From NCBI GenBank assembly GCA_013400155.1, contig VXBM01001016.1:59467-123466 (forward strand): a stretch of DNA of 64,000 nt. The letters are read 5' to 3'. Shown in pieces: positions 50,301-63,853 of this stretch. Made by a program: the position numbers and the translations under genes. Each line of letters starts with the position of its first letter. Position 1 is the stretch's first letter. The notes under the pieces are model-generated. The model had not been told where the DNA came from and searched no databases. It saw nothing but the letters and a program-made list of their open reading frames with translations. Source of the stretch: Helopsaltes ochotensis. Taxonomy: Eukaryota > Chordata > Aves > Passeriformes > Locustellidae.

Positions 50301-53300
50301 ATACGGCCCATGTTTGGAGAGTTTCGCAAAGAAAGAATTGTTAATGAGTAATCCTTGTCCATTAGGGCACTAAGCCAATAAGCCCAAGTTTTGATTCATT
50401 GTGTTATCACTCCAGGCTTCTGCTAAACATGAAAGAAAAACAAAACAAAAATGTTCCTATGTAAGAATCATTAGGATACTGAACTGAGTGCAGAACTGTC
50501 TTACATCCTGCCATCTGCAGTCTTCCAGAAAAGAACAGTAAGTAATAATTCCTTAAACTGATAGCTCTTGTTGTTGTGTAGTACAAAAGTAATTTTATCA
50601 ACTGAATTATTTAGTGGATGTTAATGGATTTTTGATCAGAAAAAGAAATTAAAGTGAAGAATAATGTAAGGAGTGATTTCATCCACAAAACTGTCTCAAC
50701 AGTAGGAATTCCCCTTGGGAAAAATGATAACGTGAAATACAAGGTCATGTTAAAATTTGTTTTTAGAAAGTTAGTTTCTGTGTGCCACTGGAACAGAAGG
50801 CATAAGTTTAATATTGAGACTCTCTTGCAACATCACTATCCAGTTAATTGTGTGCATTAACTTGGAAATTATGTTTGATTTTTTTAAATCCTTTTAGAAA
50901 CAGGAAATCTTTTCAATGTGATTTATGGGAGAACAGAGAAAAATCCAGAAATGCAAAATTGTATTTTTTTTATACAGTTTTTTCTTCGACAGTTCTGTGT
51001 ACAGATTCCAAGTGCGTCTTCCAAAGTTGAAGACTTTAGCTTTCACATAAATAGGAAGAGTAAAAGGAGATTTCAAATTTCAAGTGATAGCTATTTGAGT
51101 CCATTGCTAGTTTTGAAGAAAATGTAACTCTACTCTGAGTGTTCCTGCTACTCATTTATCTTCAGAAGACTATAACTGTGGCGGAACATGTTTCACTTTT
51201 ATTATTTTTATTGCTCTTGCTTGTGTTACAGAGAACCTAGAGACTGGGAATTATTTTGGTATTGCACTTGTCTAAATGGCAGTCCAAAACCAAGTTAGAA
51301 GTGGAGGGCTTGCAGTTTTTTCAGGTGAGACATGAAGAAGATGCTGGAGAAAGCAAGAAACACACAAATGGTGTTTGGGAGGTAATCCCAAGCAGAGTCA
51401 GAAGCTGACCTCACTCTTTGAAGTTACTTGCCTGCTTACAGAAATGTCATTGATACTCCTCACAGTTTTCAGTTCTACTTGGGACTCAGATACCTGGTTT
51501 TGCTTCAGAATTAAGAAGTAGGAATATTCTAATTTTTTTCTTTTCTGTGTCCTGTGTCTCTTTCCTGCTCTGATTTTGAACTCCATATTAGGAAATATAA
51601 CAGAAAATTTCAAAGAAACACAGTAACACTAGTTGTGCCTGTGCTTCTCAAACTTGCTGGTATGTTAGCTTGCATTTTGCACCAGTTGCTGTGTAGTTGC
51701 CTGTAGTGCTGCGCTTGCCAAAATGACCTGAGAGCAGCAGGCTGGAAATAGAGAGCATGAATCTTCCTAATGCTTTCAGGTCCCTTTGATACACTTTAAA
51801 ACAAACAGATAAGCAAATAAAACAGCTTCTCAAATAACTGAGGCACTGCATTAAATAGTCTACAGAAAGGCTATGAGGCCACATCAAAAGCCTGTGAATG
51901 AGATGGAAATCTACCTTCTCATTGATGTTAACAATGTTTGGATTGGGCCACAGATTACTGATGTTACTGAAATTTCTCTTTGAGCAATAGACAGTCAGAT
52001 GTGTGAAGAATAGGAAAATATTATGGGACAGATGGAGGGAAATATACTTCACTAATATTCGTGAAAGATTTTGCATGCGCTTTGATATTTCTTCCTTTGC
52101 TGAGTAACTGAGATCGATTCAGTCATTCTTCTGAAGGTAAATCGCAATTAGACTGTCACGGAGCTTTTCTGATGTATCTTTACATTACTTGAAAGTGTGG
52201 GGTCATGGTGCTTTTGTTTTCAGTGAGCTCAGTTGATTTAACTTCAATTATTTCAGTATGAGACTTGCCTTTGCTTGCACAGAAAGCAAAGCCAGGGAAA
52301 GCTTTCCTATTGACCAAGGTTGGGGTAGTGCACAGATAAGAGCCCACAGATAAGGCTGAAACCTAGAGTTCAGTGGTGAGCCCAGTTGTGTACACATACA
52401 TATTTATATATCTCAATGAACATACATGCCATAAGAAATTGGAATAAATATGTATATACACCCATACAGCGGAAAAACAAGCCCTATATATAAATAATAC
52501 ACATGTAAATTTTCTTAGTTAAACACAGAACGTGTAAACGCACTGAAGTATGTTAAAGGTTACATGTAATAAAATTTTATGCAATTTGGAGCTCTTAATA
52601 TGCAGTTGAAGACAATAATATCAAGCAGTCGGGCACATATTTTACTTTATACATACTGATCTCTGTTTTTCCTTGCTGTATATTTTAGCATATGAAAATA
52701 ATCTCCAAAGGTGGTGGAGTACACTGGTTTATTTAAAAAGTTAACTAAAAATTATTTGGAAAAAGAAGCTTTCTAATTTATCACATGCCTCTTCTTTTCT
52801 CTTGAAGGGCTCTTATTTTGGAGAGCAATATTGATTTCCTGTGTTTCCATTGCCTTTATTTCAGCTTTTAAATGTCGGATACTCTTTGTTTTTGTTGTTA
52901 CACCTCAGGATGGAGTATTAGTCCAATAATGTAGTCACCTACATTATTTCCCAAAACTGAACAATGTATGGAGTAAGTGTAGCTTAAATGCTCTCTACTG
53001 TGTGCCTAGTGTAGGTCTTAGAGCTGGAAATCAACATCCACTGCTTTTAAATACGTGTGAAATTAATTATATGGATAAATCTAATGTAGGTTAGATAGCT
53101 CACAGCAGGCTGGATGCAGGAGAAAAATCAAAGCCAAGTATCAATCAGTATTTAATGAAGAGTTTGGTGTTCAGTGAAATTTGCAGTACCAAAACTAGAT
53201 GCACTGGCAAATATATTTCTGGCCTTTTTTATGGTGATCTTGTGCCTTGCAAAAACCCCAAGAAGATAGGAGTAATCTATTCCATGAAATCTAGTAAATG

Positions 53301-53997
53301 GTCTACATCAGCTGAACATATTAAAGAAAATTAAGTATTAAGATGGTGGGAATTGTAAAAACATCATGAACGTTTGGCTTGAACTGAATCCATCCAGACA
53401 AAAATTTATGTGGCAGGAAGCACAGAGTTACAAAACCTGTAATGTCCTACAATAGCGCAGATTATTACAAATATGTCCTCAACATCCTTACTATCAGCAA
53501 AGCAGTATTAATAACTTGAGGGCTGGGACTTTTTGTGTGTGTGTGCAAAGAATAATAGATTCTAAGCAGTCCCTCTTGAGGTTAAAAAGGGGCATTATAC
53601 AATGATATATTAAAAAATGGAATGTCCTCAAAGAAATGAGAAAGAAGTTTATAGACATATCAAAGAGGCTGTAAAAACACAGCCACTTTATAAGCATTTA
53701 GGAACATAGCTTGCCCGCTTTCTTCTTTATTTGCAGCACAAACTAGCAGGATCCAGAATATAAAAATTCAAGCTAAGAAGCTATGCATTGAAAGTCTGAT
53801 CATATACTGGCAGTAAATACTTTTAAATAGATGTCTTATTGGGACTGTATTTAAAGTCCTTTGATGTAACTTCCAACATTCTCTAAGAAGATAAATTCTA
53901 GGCTCTGTATGAACATACAGAAATTCACAATCCCCGTGCTGATGTTAGGTGTTGCAGTGTCAGGCCCTGAAACAGGGGCTGATGAGGAGACATGAGA
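47396..53997. other. Intergenic AT-rich DNA, nothing recognised
   Basis: No coding motif, RNA gene or repeat family that I can support. Open frames up to 166 codons (48730-49230 +; 51648-52076 -) have no recognisable features and overlap oppositely oriented open frames. Dispersed AT-rich runs occur near 52390-52500. Confidence 0.5.
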
Positions 53998-54032
53998 AGT
54001 AGTAGTAGTAGTAGTAATAGTAGTAGTAGTAA

Positions 54033-54069
<37 letters not shown>

Positions 54070-54092
54070 GGTGGTGGTGGTGGTGGTGGTGG
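53998..54092. repeat. Compound trinucleotide repeat (AGT)n-(GGT)n
   Basis: AGT units with two AAT interruptions to 54060, switching abruptly to ten or more GGT units. Produces spurious Val-rich and Thr/Pro-rich frames. Confidence 0.97.
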
Positions 54093-57000
54093 AACAGTCT
54101 TCATGTCTGGCTGTAAGGAGAGCTGATCCTGCAAGGAACTCTAAAGGCTGCATTCCCATAGGCTGTAAGGATGATATTAAAGGGTTTGGACATGAGGAGA
54201 GGGTGCCAGAGGTTCTCTGGTCTTCAACAAGAAAATCCAGAAAAATATTCATTAGCCCTCTGAAAATACCTTATTTTGATGTTTTTGTTGCTGGCCATTA
54301 TAAAGGCCCTGACTGTGCTGCTGTGTTCTCCCATCACAGAACACTTGGAATGGGCTCTAAGAGAAATCCCATCCCAAGGGTTTGTCATGGATATTTGTTG
54401 AGAAATCTGTCTGTCAGGAATTTTAAGACCTTAGAGCCATGTGGGTAGGCCCACCTCTTGATTTCAGCAGACAACTTCCCTGGAAAATGAGGCAGAAAGG
54501 CAATAGAATAGTTGGAAGTAAACGTGGACCTAGTGGGGTGGCTGGGCTAGTTGCCAAACCCTGTCCAAGATACATGGAGTTTTTCTGCTGTTGCAAAACT
54601 ATGTTTCTGTGCTAGATTTGGGACTCTGTGTTTACGTGTAATTTGCCACAAGGAACCCTATCTGGTCTGTGATACAAGTAACTTTTGACATGTCTAAGTA
54701 AACTGTTTAAATTATCTGTGGGCAGACATTTAAAATGCGTCTGTCTAATTAGAGAGCCTCTGTTTATGTTAAAAAAAGAACTTAATGAATCCTTACAGAC
54801 AAATCTGAATATAATTACAGAGTGTGCTTGCCACTCTCACAAGCTGCGTCCCAGCCTGCTCAGCTCTGGGACCTCCTGCAGTGGTTTTTGTCACGTTTTT
54901 GTCAGACGACTTCACTTCTGCTCAAGAAATACGCTGAGCCCTCGCTGGGAAGCAGACTGGGCTGTAACTCTCAGATGCCTTCAGTGAGTGGAAATGCTGT
55001 CCCAGGGACACTCCCACAGGAATAAAACCAAATAAAGAATTAAGGCCTTAAAACAAAGGAAAACAGATTGCTGTCAACTTTATGCAGAATCCTCTTGGTG
55101 TCTGCGTAAGCCCTTGAGGCATCTTCTTGGAGCTCTGTATTCTCCTCTAAGTCCTGCCTCTAATGCAATCTGGAGCTGGCCCACTCCACCCACATGAGCT
55201 GGGCAAGGGGGCCACTTCCACACCTCTCCCAGCCTCCTCAGGTGAGAGTTGTGTGGCTCCTTGGGACCTCAGTGAGAGCGGACGGGCAAGCTCAGTTATC
55301 AGAGGCTTTCTGTGTTTGTCACCATTTATCTTGTTCAGTAATTACAGAAGACAAGATAAAGAGCTGGTCCCTAGAAATGAAACTCGGGTTTCCTGTCTGC
55401 GTTCTTCTGATCTAACCAAAATTTACACTTTTTCAATAAGTGAAAGCAGTGAAATGATGAAAGGGTGGTGAAAAATAAGGCAAACAATTGGTATTGATGG
55501 TAGGGGCATGCCCTCAGGAGGTCAGGCCAGCGCCTCAGTCTGAATATTTGAACAAATTTGGGCATGAACCGCTATTAATTTAAAATGAACAGAAAGAAGG
55601 CAAATAAAATATGCCACAGCAAGGATAAAACAAACAGGCTGTTTGTAGCATTTTATTCGAAGGCTGAATTAGGTATTGCAATTTCAAGGCAATGTTTGTT
55701 ACAGCAAATATTAGAACAGCCTCCTGCATCCTGCTTTACACTAGGTACATCAAAGCTAGTTATCTTGTTTTAAATATTCTTTTTGCTTCATATGTTTCAG
55801 AGTCTCTTTTCAACTTCCTGTTTAATCAGCATATTCCTCCTGAACTGAAGAATAAATGGGATCTGAAATGAATTTAATAGGACATCATCAGCTAGCCAGT
55901 GCTGATGGATTTCCTCTTGCTGAAGGTTCTCCTTTGTTTGGTAAGTCACCAAATTAGGTTGAAATAGCAAGTTGTCCCATACTCAGAAACCTAGAAAAAA
56001 CGGACTGAAATTTCAAGTCAAAGAAAGATATGTGGCTGAAACCTGCCAACCCTCTTGAATCTTCAGTACTTCTGAGAGGAATAGCAAACAATAGATCTCT
56101 GATGTTAATATAGTCCTGCACATTATTGCTGTTTTCACTGCTCACAGCAGAATCTGTAGGTTGTTTTTGTGACACTCCTTTAATACAGGAGATCATTTGG
56201 CAAAAACAGACCTTTGTATGGATGTTACCTGGATGTTACCTTCATGTGAGTCACGTAAACCAAGCTGAGCTGATATATTTCCAGTTAATCTGTAATGAAA
56301 TTATAGTGCAATGTATTTGTATTGCCATACTATGCAAATTTATGAAAGTATTTTTGCTGAAATTAAAATCTTTGTCTTATTAAGACCATTGAAAACTTAT
56401 CCTATTAATTTCAGTGCACAAGAAAATTTATAAAGCAGGCTGTAAGATTCTCCTTGCTCCAGTTCCACTGAAGTTTTCAAGGTTAAACATGAGTTTGTTA
56501 ATGAGTGAAAAATTATTGGTCAATATTTTATAAGCGTGGGTCATCTGTTTTCTGGTATATGTACTGCTAAGAAAAATATAAAAGAAAATAATACATTTTT
56601 TTAGCCTTTCATTTGAGAAGAGAGCGAGTCTTTCATTGAGTAAGTTATGATACATTGAGGGCCTCACACACAACAAAGACCCCCACAAATTTCTGCAACA
56701 CTTCAGAAGTTTACAGTCCAAATAGGACCAGAATTCTGCCTTTTTCAGTGCTGAAAAAACCGAACACATTCCAGTTTCATCTGTCTGAAACAAGAATAGT
56801 GCCTGGGGCATGGAAGGAAGGGCTCTGGCACCCACAGCCAGCTCAGAGCTCCTAGAAGTCAGGACCATCTCTACAGAGTCAAATGTGTCCTGGCTAAAAT
56901 ATACAGCTAAAATAAAATATGATCACTAATGATAAGCATCCATTATTGTGTGTTACTGGTTTTTATCCCTCTCTGTTTTGGGATTTGGTTGGAGAAGTGT

Positions 57001-58976
57001 TTTGGAGTTGTTAAAAATATACGCTAACAGCTAAACAATTCCTTTGCTACCTCCTCATTCCAATGTCAGGCCATCATATACAGAGACGAGGATAATGTTT
57101 AAATCTAGGGTGAAAAATTTTATATCCAGTTCATCTTTCACAACTCCTGCATACCCGAGCAACTTCAGATTTTTGTCAAGAAATTTCCCCCCAATATCTA
57201 CTTTTTCATTAATTATTTCATTATTTTTAAGGAGTAATGATAAGGTTGCTAGAAAATACAAGGAAGAACGTGAATGTAAAATATTTTCCTTGCACAGGAA
57301 AAAAAAATTGTGAAGCTTTCCGAAGAGGGATTGTGTCTCTCGTTATAGAACTTAGCACAGTGGAGATTTAATTCAAACTGACATTTCTGTAACAGAAAGA
57401 AATAATGTATTAAGGAGTTGAATCAGGGATTCCATTAGTAAGAAAACTTAGCACTCCTGCTGTGTTTCACTTAAGCTGACTTTTGTTTTGTGGGGTGTCA
57501 CTAATTGGTGTCTTTTTTGCTTTTAAGGCTCAAAAAACCCTATCAGAAATAATATGCAACTGAGTGCACAGAGAAAGTTACTCATTGTGAAAATATGACT
57601 CCATCCTGCAAAACACTTGGAGGAAATGGTTTTGCATCTCAATTCTTTATCTTTGTAAATTATTTGCAATTTTTGACATCCAGTTTTGGCAGGAAGTGAC
57701 TCGTGGGTCCCAGAAAACAGGAAGAAAGCTTTTCTTTTAGATTGTCCTAATAATGCATGTTTCTTTTTACTGCTCATGCATTGCAGCTCACAAGTTAAAA
57801 ATTGCTGGCTTACAAATTGCTTTGTATTACCCTTTATACAAACCAGTCTCCTTTATTATAAGATGCATACTCACAATTGTGTAAAAAACCTTGGAAATAT
57901 ATTTTATTTCCACTATGCTTTATTCAGTTTACGGGGAGAGTGTTCTAGACCTTCAGAAGCAAATCTAATTGCATCTCCAAACATTAGCTCCGGGTTCAGG
58001 TCTTTCAAAAAAATGTTGTCAGTGGTGTGTTGCTTGTGCTTTCAGCCTCATCACCATGGTAATTCCAGGGCACTTCTACATCCTTAGCCTCAAGGTTTCT
58101 AGATGCAGCAGGTTTCAGAAAAAAGGTTTTCTACCTTTCAGTAGGTGAAAATTGTATGTTGCCATTTTAACAGTATCTGTCTAAGGTAAAGTATCTCTGT
58201 ATGTCTTTTGAGTTAGTGTGTTTAAACATAGTTTTTCACTTCTGTAGTTATGAGTCCCTGGGAAAAGGGCCTCAAAATTCAAATGGTGAAGGATCTTTAA
58301 CCTAGTTAAAGTGAGCAGCCTTGCCTTCCACCCTGTCTTCCTGCAAAACTGCTTTTCTTTTTCTAACTTTCTATTCAGGTGATTTAGAAAGTTATATATT
58401 TGTGTAGCACCTGGACTACATACAGTAGGTGACTCAAATGATCATTTCTATAAGTAGGCAGCAGGCCTCTAAAGTACTAGCTCCATTCTATTTTCTGTGA
58501 AAGCACCTTATACAGAATTTGCTACTATGCAAAATACTAAGTGTGAAATTTCAGATGTCAGAAATGGAATTATTTCTAAGAACCTGAAAAGAAAATTATA
58601 TGCGTAGTTTGAATGATGAGCTATTTCAAGTATTTTCAAGTATTTCAAGTATTTTTTGATGGCCTGAAAATGTTTTGTTGTAATGTGACATTAAAATATA
58701 ACGAGGCAAGATATGCTACTCTCACTGTACCTCTCCCTAACTGGGAAAGAAGTTATTTGGGGGAATTAATATTCTTAAAAACTGTATTGAAAAGGATGAG
58801 GGAGAATAAGAAAAAAAACCCAAAACATGTAAACAGGGGGGGGGGAAGGTAATATATCTAAACTTCTTAATGACAGAACAACAATTACCATTGAAAATTT
58901 TTGTAGACAGGAACAGTGTCTAAGAGGAGCTTAAAATACTGACTCCTTTTAGGTAAATCTGCGATTTTTTTCTGTT
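54093..58976. other. Intergenic AT-rich DNA, nothing recognised
   Basis: No gene or mobile element I can support. A small tandem repeat of tttcaagta lies at about 58623-58655 and a G-run at 58836-58845. The minus open frame at 56428-56868 is unrecognised. Confidence 0.5.
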
Positions 58977-59115
58977 TTGGTTTGGGGGTTTTTGGTGGTT
59001 TTTTTTGATTTTTTGGTTTTATTCTTTGTGGTTTTTGGGTGGGGGTTTTTTGGTTTTTTTTTGTTTTGTTGGGTTTTTTAGTGGGGTTTTTTTGTTTGGT
59101 TGGGTTTTTTGGTGT
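58977..59115. repeat. G/T-only low-complexity tract
   Basis: About 140 bases almost wholly G and T on the + strand, with runs of 3-5 G separated by T-runs (for example gggtgggggttttttgg). Strand-asymmetric; the spacing between G-runs is mostly too long for a classic quadruplex. Confidence 0.85.
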
Positions 59116-59409
59116 GATTTTTTAAAATAAAAAAATAGTAATAAAAGAGGTAGTAGGGTCAAGTGTCCAAACTGATTAAACAGCTTCAAGATCATAAGAT
59201 ACATTAAATAACTTCTTGTCTTTAGCACCACCTGGCAGTTGATGCAACATCTGGCTTCATCCCTGCAGAAAAGATAATTAGGCTCTTAACTGACCGCCAA
59301 ATCAAAAATAAACAAACCAGCACAAATTAAAACAGAAAACATTGGATTCATAATAATTGTTAAGAGAGCCAAACCAGAGTGGCAATGTCAGTAAAAAAAT
59401 TTAATGAGA

Positions 59410-59525
59410 AGGACAGATTGGATGTGGCTTTCAGCCACCTGCTCAAGAGGAAGGTGTCCCATCTTATTTCAGGGTTTGGAACTAGGTGATCTTTAAGGTC
59501 CCTTCCAGCCCAAACCATTCTATCT
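59410..59525 (+). mobile_element. CR1 LINE 3' end
   Basis: Matches the CR1 tail: ttggatgtggctttcagcca, cctgctcaagaggaaggtgtc, gaactaggtgatctttaagg and tcccttccagcccaaacc followed by attctat. 5'-truncated. Confidence 0.85.
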
Positions 59526-62500
59526 TGTCATACAGGTGTGTCCAGTGTGGCCTGAGCACTTCGGCCTTTCTTTGAGAATGCAACATTTCTGCAGTTAAAA
59601 ACCTGCTTCCTGTGATACTGGAGTGGTTAATCTATTGCACAGAACCACCTGACTTTACCAGATATTATTTTTATTATATTATATATATAAATATTATATA
59701 TTTACCAAATATTCGACACAAAATTTTGTTGTAACTAAACCACAACATGTACAAAAATGCAATGGCTAGGCTACTTGGAGGCATCCCCTCAAATTGGTAA
59801 CTACATTTTATCCAGGTAAATCCACACTGGGAACAGACATTGTTTCCGGCATTTACAAACAAGTTGCTCGTAATGAAGTTAATTAGTAAACTATATAACC
59901 TCTGGTCTGTGTCACTCCTTTCTAATCTTAAAGAAAGTTCTCACAGTAAAGAAGTGAACAGGACACAGACAAAGCAGAATTGAGAAGTTTCGTGTATATA
60001 TAGACTTTAGGAGATAAAAAAGAAAAAAGAGACGGCAACGAGGACTGAGACATCTTAAGGAGAGGGGTTTTTTGGTCAAGAAATGGTCAGACAGAACACA
60101 GCCTGAGGTAGGATATTGCCATATTCTCACTTGCATATTTTTGTTATCTATTCTTGTACTCTTCCTTGAAATTGTAAGATGCTCGTAGGTTTTTTAAACC
60201 AAGTGATCTTTAAAAGATATGCAAATAGTTTGTTTGGATTTAAACCAGGATTTTGTTAATGGCTATGCCTTAGTTTCTGAATTAACTAATTCTGAATATT
60301 ATTATTTTATTATTTTACTTCATGAACAATGAAGGAGATCCAGGGACTCATATTTTAAATCCGCTTAGCATTTAGTTCTCTTTCTTGAACTTTGTATTAG
60401 TGGAACAATAACTTTTACATTAAAATGTGATCTCATTGTAATTTTTAGTAATATTGTGCATAAAATCACCTTTAGCATACACAAAATCTCAGTATAATCC
60501 TGCAAACTGAGAACAGTTTCTTTATTCCTGCAAGGAATATATCTACAAGTCAAATATTTTTTGCAGTTTCGTGTAAAATATTTGTGTAAATTTTAAAGTA
60601 ACAAAAGGAAAACTCTCTAATAGGTTTCAGTTACAAGTAGAAAAAGTATTTATAAAACAATGTTCACATGCATGTGAAGATTCCACTTTGTTTTTAGTAA
60701 GCTTTCGATAATTTTGTAATAGGTTTCAATTCAAAAACCCTTATTTAAAAAACATAAGATGTGCAAATAGAAAAAAATCCTCAACTGTAAGTAACTTAAC
60801 ATTTTTGTGTGCTTAAATAGTCTTTCATAAAAAATCTGAAAGGTATCCTTCCAAAAGAAAAAAGAGATAAGTGTTTCAAAATATTTAAGACCACACACAA
60901 AAAAAAAATGTCGCTGTAGTCCAGTGAGCTCATTCCTGATTTCACTTTCACTGCTTATACTACTACAACTGCAATGATTTTACTGGGCTGCTCATGCTTT
61001 AGTTGCATGACACCAGTCCATCCCTGATCTCTACTAACATATATATCTGGAGAAAAGCTTATGTACATTCTTCATGGTAAGATAAGATTACTTTTCTTTT
61101 GTGATAAGAAATTATTTGGTCTAGACTCTCATGTACATGTCTACAGGTACCTCATGCTCAGGTCTACTTAAAACAAACCAAACCAAAACCAAAACCAAAT
61201 TAAACCCCCTCAAAACTTCAAGTTAAAGTGGGAAAACATAGTTGCAACCTAATTATCTCCAGAAATCATATTGGTCTTTGAGCACTTCCTAGAGTTTAAG
61301 CTGTGAGTCTGTTTTACATAAAACAATGCTCTCAGTCTCTGTCAAACCTGTCTGGTTTTCCTTTTCCCTTCCATTGGTCTGCTATGGACTCAGTTCAGCT
61401 AAATTATTTAACACTGTGTCTGATGGAAGGAGAAAGGAGGTGAAATGGGCTGTATGGCTTTTTTTCCTGTATTTTACTGAACTAATTAAGACTCTTTGTT
61501 TGTTTGTTTGTTTCCTTTGGAAGCAGAGTGGAATTAATGACTAGGAAGATTTTTCTAAACATACTTGTAACCCAATATGGTTGTTTAAAATAAATCCCCA
61601 CTATTGTCTCAGGACGTGCTGCAATTCTTTAGTAGCTCTGAGTTTTTAAACAAACCCTGAGATTTTTTTTTCCCGTGGAAGGAATGTTGCCTTCTCTTCT
61701 TGCTCTTTCAAAGGCTTGAGCAGTTCAAGAGGCTGGTATACAGATTTTGTGGAGTTTTCTGTGTATGGAAGAAAGCTAAAGATCACCAGTTTTTCCCTTT
61801 TCGTTTTGGGATTGTCCCACCTTCTTTCAGCAAACTCAATTAACTAACCACTAATGAGCAAATGAAAACTTCAGTTTCAACAGTGAGCTTTGGTTTCTTT
61901 CCTTTCCAAAGAGAGACTGGATGATTGTGTATCCCACAATTAACCCCAGCTTTTGCACCTGAAGTGCCTTGACCAGTCTTCATAAGCAGCAGTCTCAACA
62001 AGTGGTAAACACAGCTAAAGACCCACCACTAATTAAACCTGCACAGGAGATCAAATCTTTGTTGTCCTCACCCTTCACTTGTTTTGTCACCGCTGTGGCT
62101 GGCAGCTATCAGTGACAGTTTGCACCTGACGCAGGAAGCTGTAATGTCACTTCCAGGCTCTTTCACAGAGTCCCCAGGTGCCCTCTGTGTGTCTACACTC
62201 TTTGTTTAAATGGCTTAACCTTGGATTTGGGGAGTGCCTTCTGCTACTCTGCTTCTGCCACTGTAGCACTTGGTGCCCTGGCCTCTTCTGGAGCAATGAA
62301 ATGCAACCATAATTAAACTAATTGCTGGTAATAAACGGCACCATTGTTCTCATTTGATTTTGTGTCACATTTTTCCAGACACACGTCTTGCTGCTTATTC
62401 TGGAACTGAGACCTCAACACTTGTTACTGGCAAAGATGTGCTGTGGCAATAATAGAGCGACCACACAAAACACTCGCATGGCTTCTGCAGCATGGTAAAA

Positions 62501-63853
62501 TAGGAAGGGCAGAAAGCTGCAGAACAAAAGCGTGAGACCTTGAAAGTGAAAAAGCAGGTGTAATTAAAAGGTTAGTTTGTGGCACTAATTGAAGTGAGAC
62601 AAAGTAGAGGGAAGGATCCCCCACTATAGTGTTACCTCTTCTTAACTGTTAGCATTTTGTCATTGTTTTTGATTCCTCATAAAAGAAGGACACTTATCTG
62701 GGACCAATTTTATGTCAGTAAGAATGTTTTTGGAGTTCTTCTGAAGCACTGTTAAGTGACGGTCACCAACAAACATTAATCTATTATTTCCTTGTAAATA
62801 CTGCTGTTGATTCAAATAAAACTGGACTGGTCATCTTCCTGGAAATATGCAGTATTTTTCTCAGACTTTCTTCTTGGAACTATTGAAGGAATTGAGTCAG
62901 TGTTTCCATGAAACAGCAAGATATGTCTGTCTCCAACAGAAAATAAGAAATAGTTTGTAAATAACTTTTAAATTCGGCTTTTCAGTAGTTTGAGGTGGAC
63001 TTGATTTTAACTACACCATCCAGGGACTGCTAGATGTTGTTGTGCTTGGATTACAGAAAAGAAATGAGAGTTGAGTTGTCAACAATTTTAAATATTCTAT
63101 TTAATGAGCAAGGTTAAGGTGATCTCCATATACCGTGTTGATCCCAACAGAAAAAGTTGCCACTCCTTGTGCCACTGCCAGCTCTGTTGGTGGCTCAGAG
63201 GTGACTAACGCTGCCTTACAGAAGTGTTTCCTATGAGAGTTGCACAGTTGCACTGAATGGCACTGGCTTTTAGGGGCTGGGGACCAGGCTGCAGGAGCTG
63301 GCTGGCCACTGGTGGCTGGATGGTGAGACAGTTGCATTTCACCACTCATATTAGGAATATCTTTCTTGTTCTTCCCTGGTAACCTCACCTTCATATGACA
63401 GGCTCTTCTTCAAAGTTTATTTTCTGTTTTCAGTCTTCTAATTAAGCCTCCCCCTTGTATTTTTTCTCTACTGCAGTTTTTGTCTGTCACGATACGTTCA
63501 TTCAGAATTAAATAGAAATTAACATGATGTTAGAGTCTTGATTTAGCCTTCACCAATACCATGGGAGTTTTGCCATTTGTCTGGATTTCTTCTATTCTGC
63601 TTGAATAATTATGCAATTACCTGCACAAAGATTTTTTTTAATGTAAAGGCCAGTGCTGGACATTTCCACCAATTAAAAAGGAGTGTCTGAAAAGGAATAA
63701 ATTCTTTTTAAAACTTCTTGCAGTGTATATGTGTAGCAAATGTGAGTTTGGATGATGCAGTCTTTGTGCCTGGTTTTTGAGATAGATGTCTGGAAGTGGA
63801 AACTTCTCTGGTAACTACAATTTCATGGTAGTAATAGAATTGGTTTTGCATTA
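59526..63853. other. Intergenic AT-rich DNA, nothing recognised
   Basis: No coding sequence recognised; the NR1H4 gene expected downstream in vertebrates was not seen. A short (TTTG)n run lies at about 61497-61512 and an AACC/AAAACC-rich stretch at about 61165-61200. Confidence 0.5.

Noticed and set aside
53851..54252. Thr-rich minus-strand frame
   Set aside because: Translation of the AGT/GGT repeat.
58977..59115. G-quadruplex promoter element
   Set aside because: G-runs are mostly separated by T-rich loops longer than usual, and no gene is near; described only as a G/T tract.
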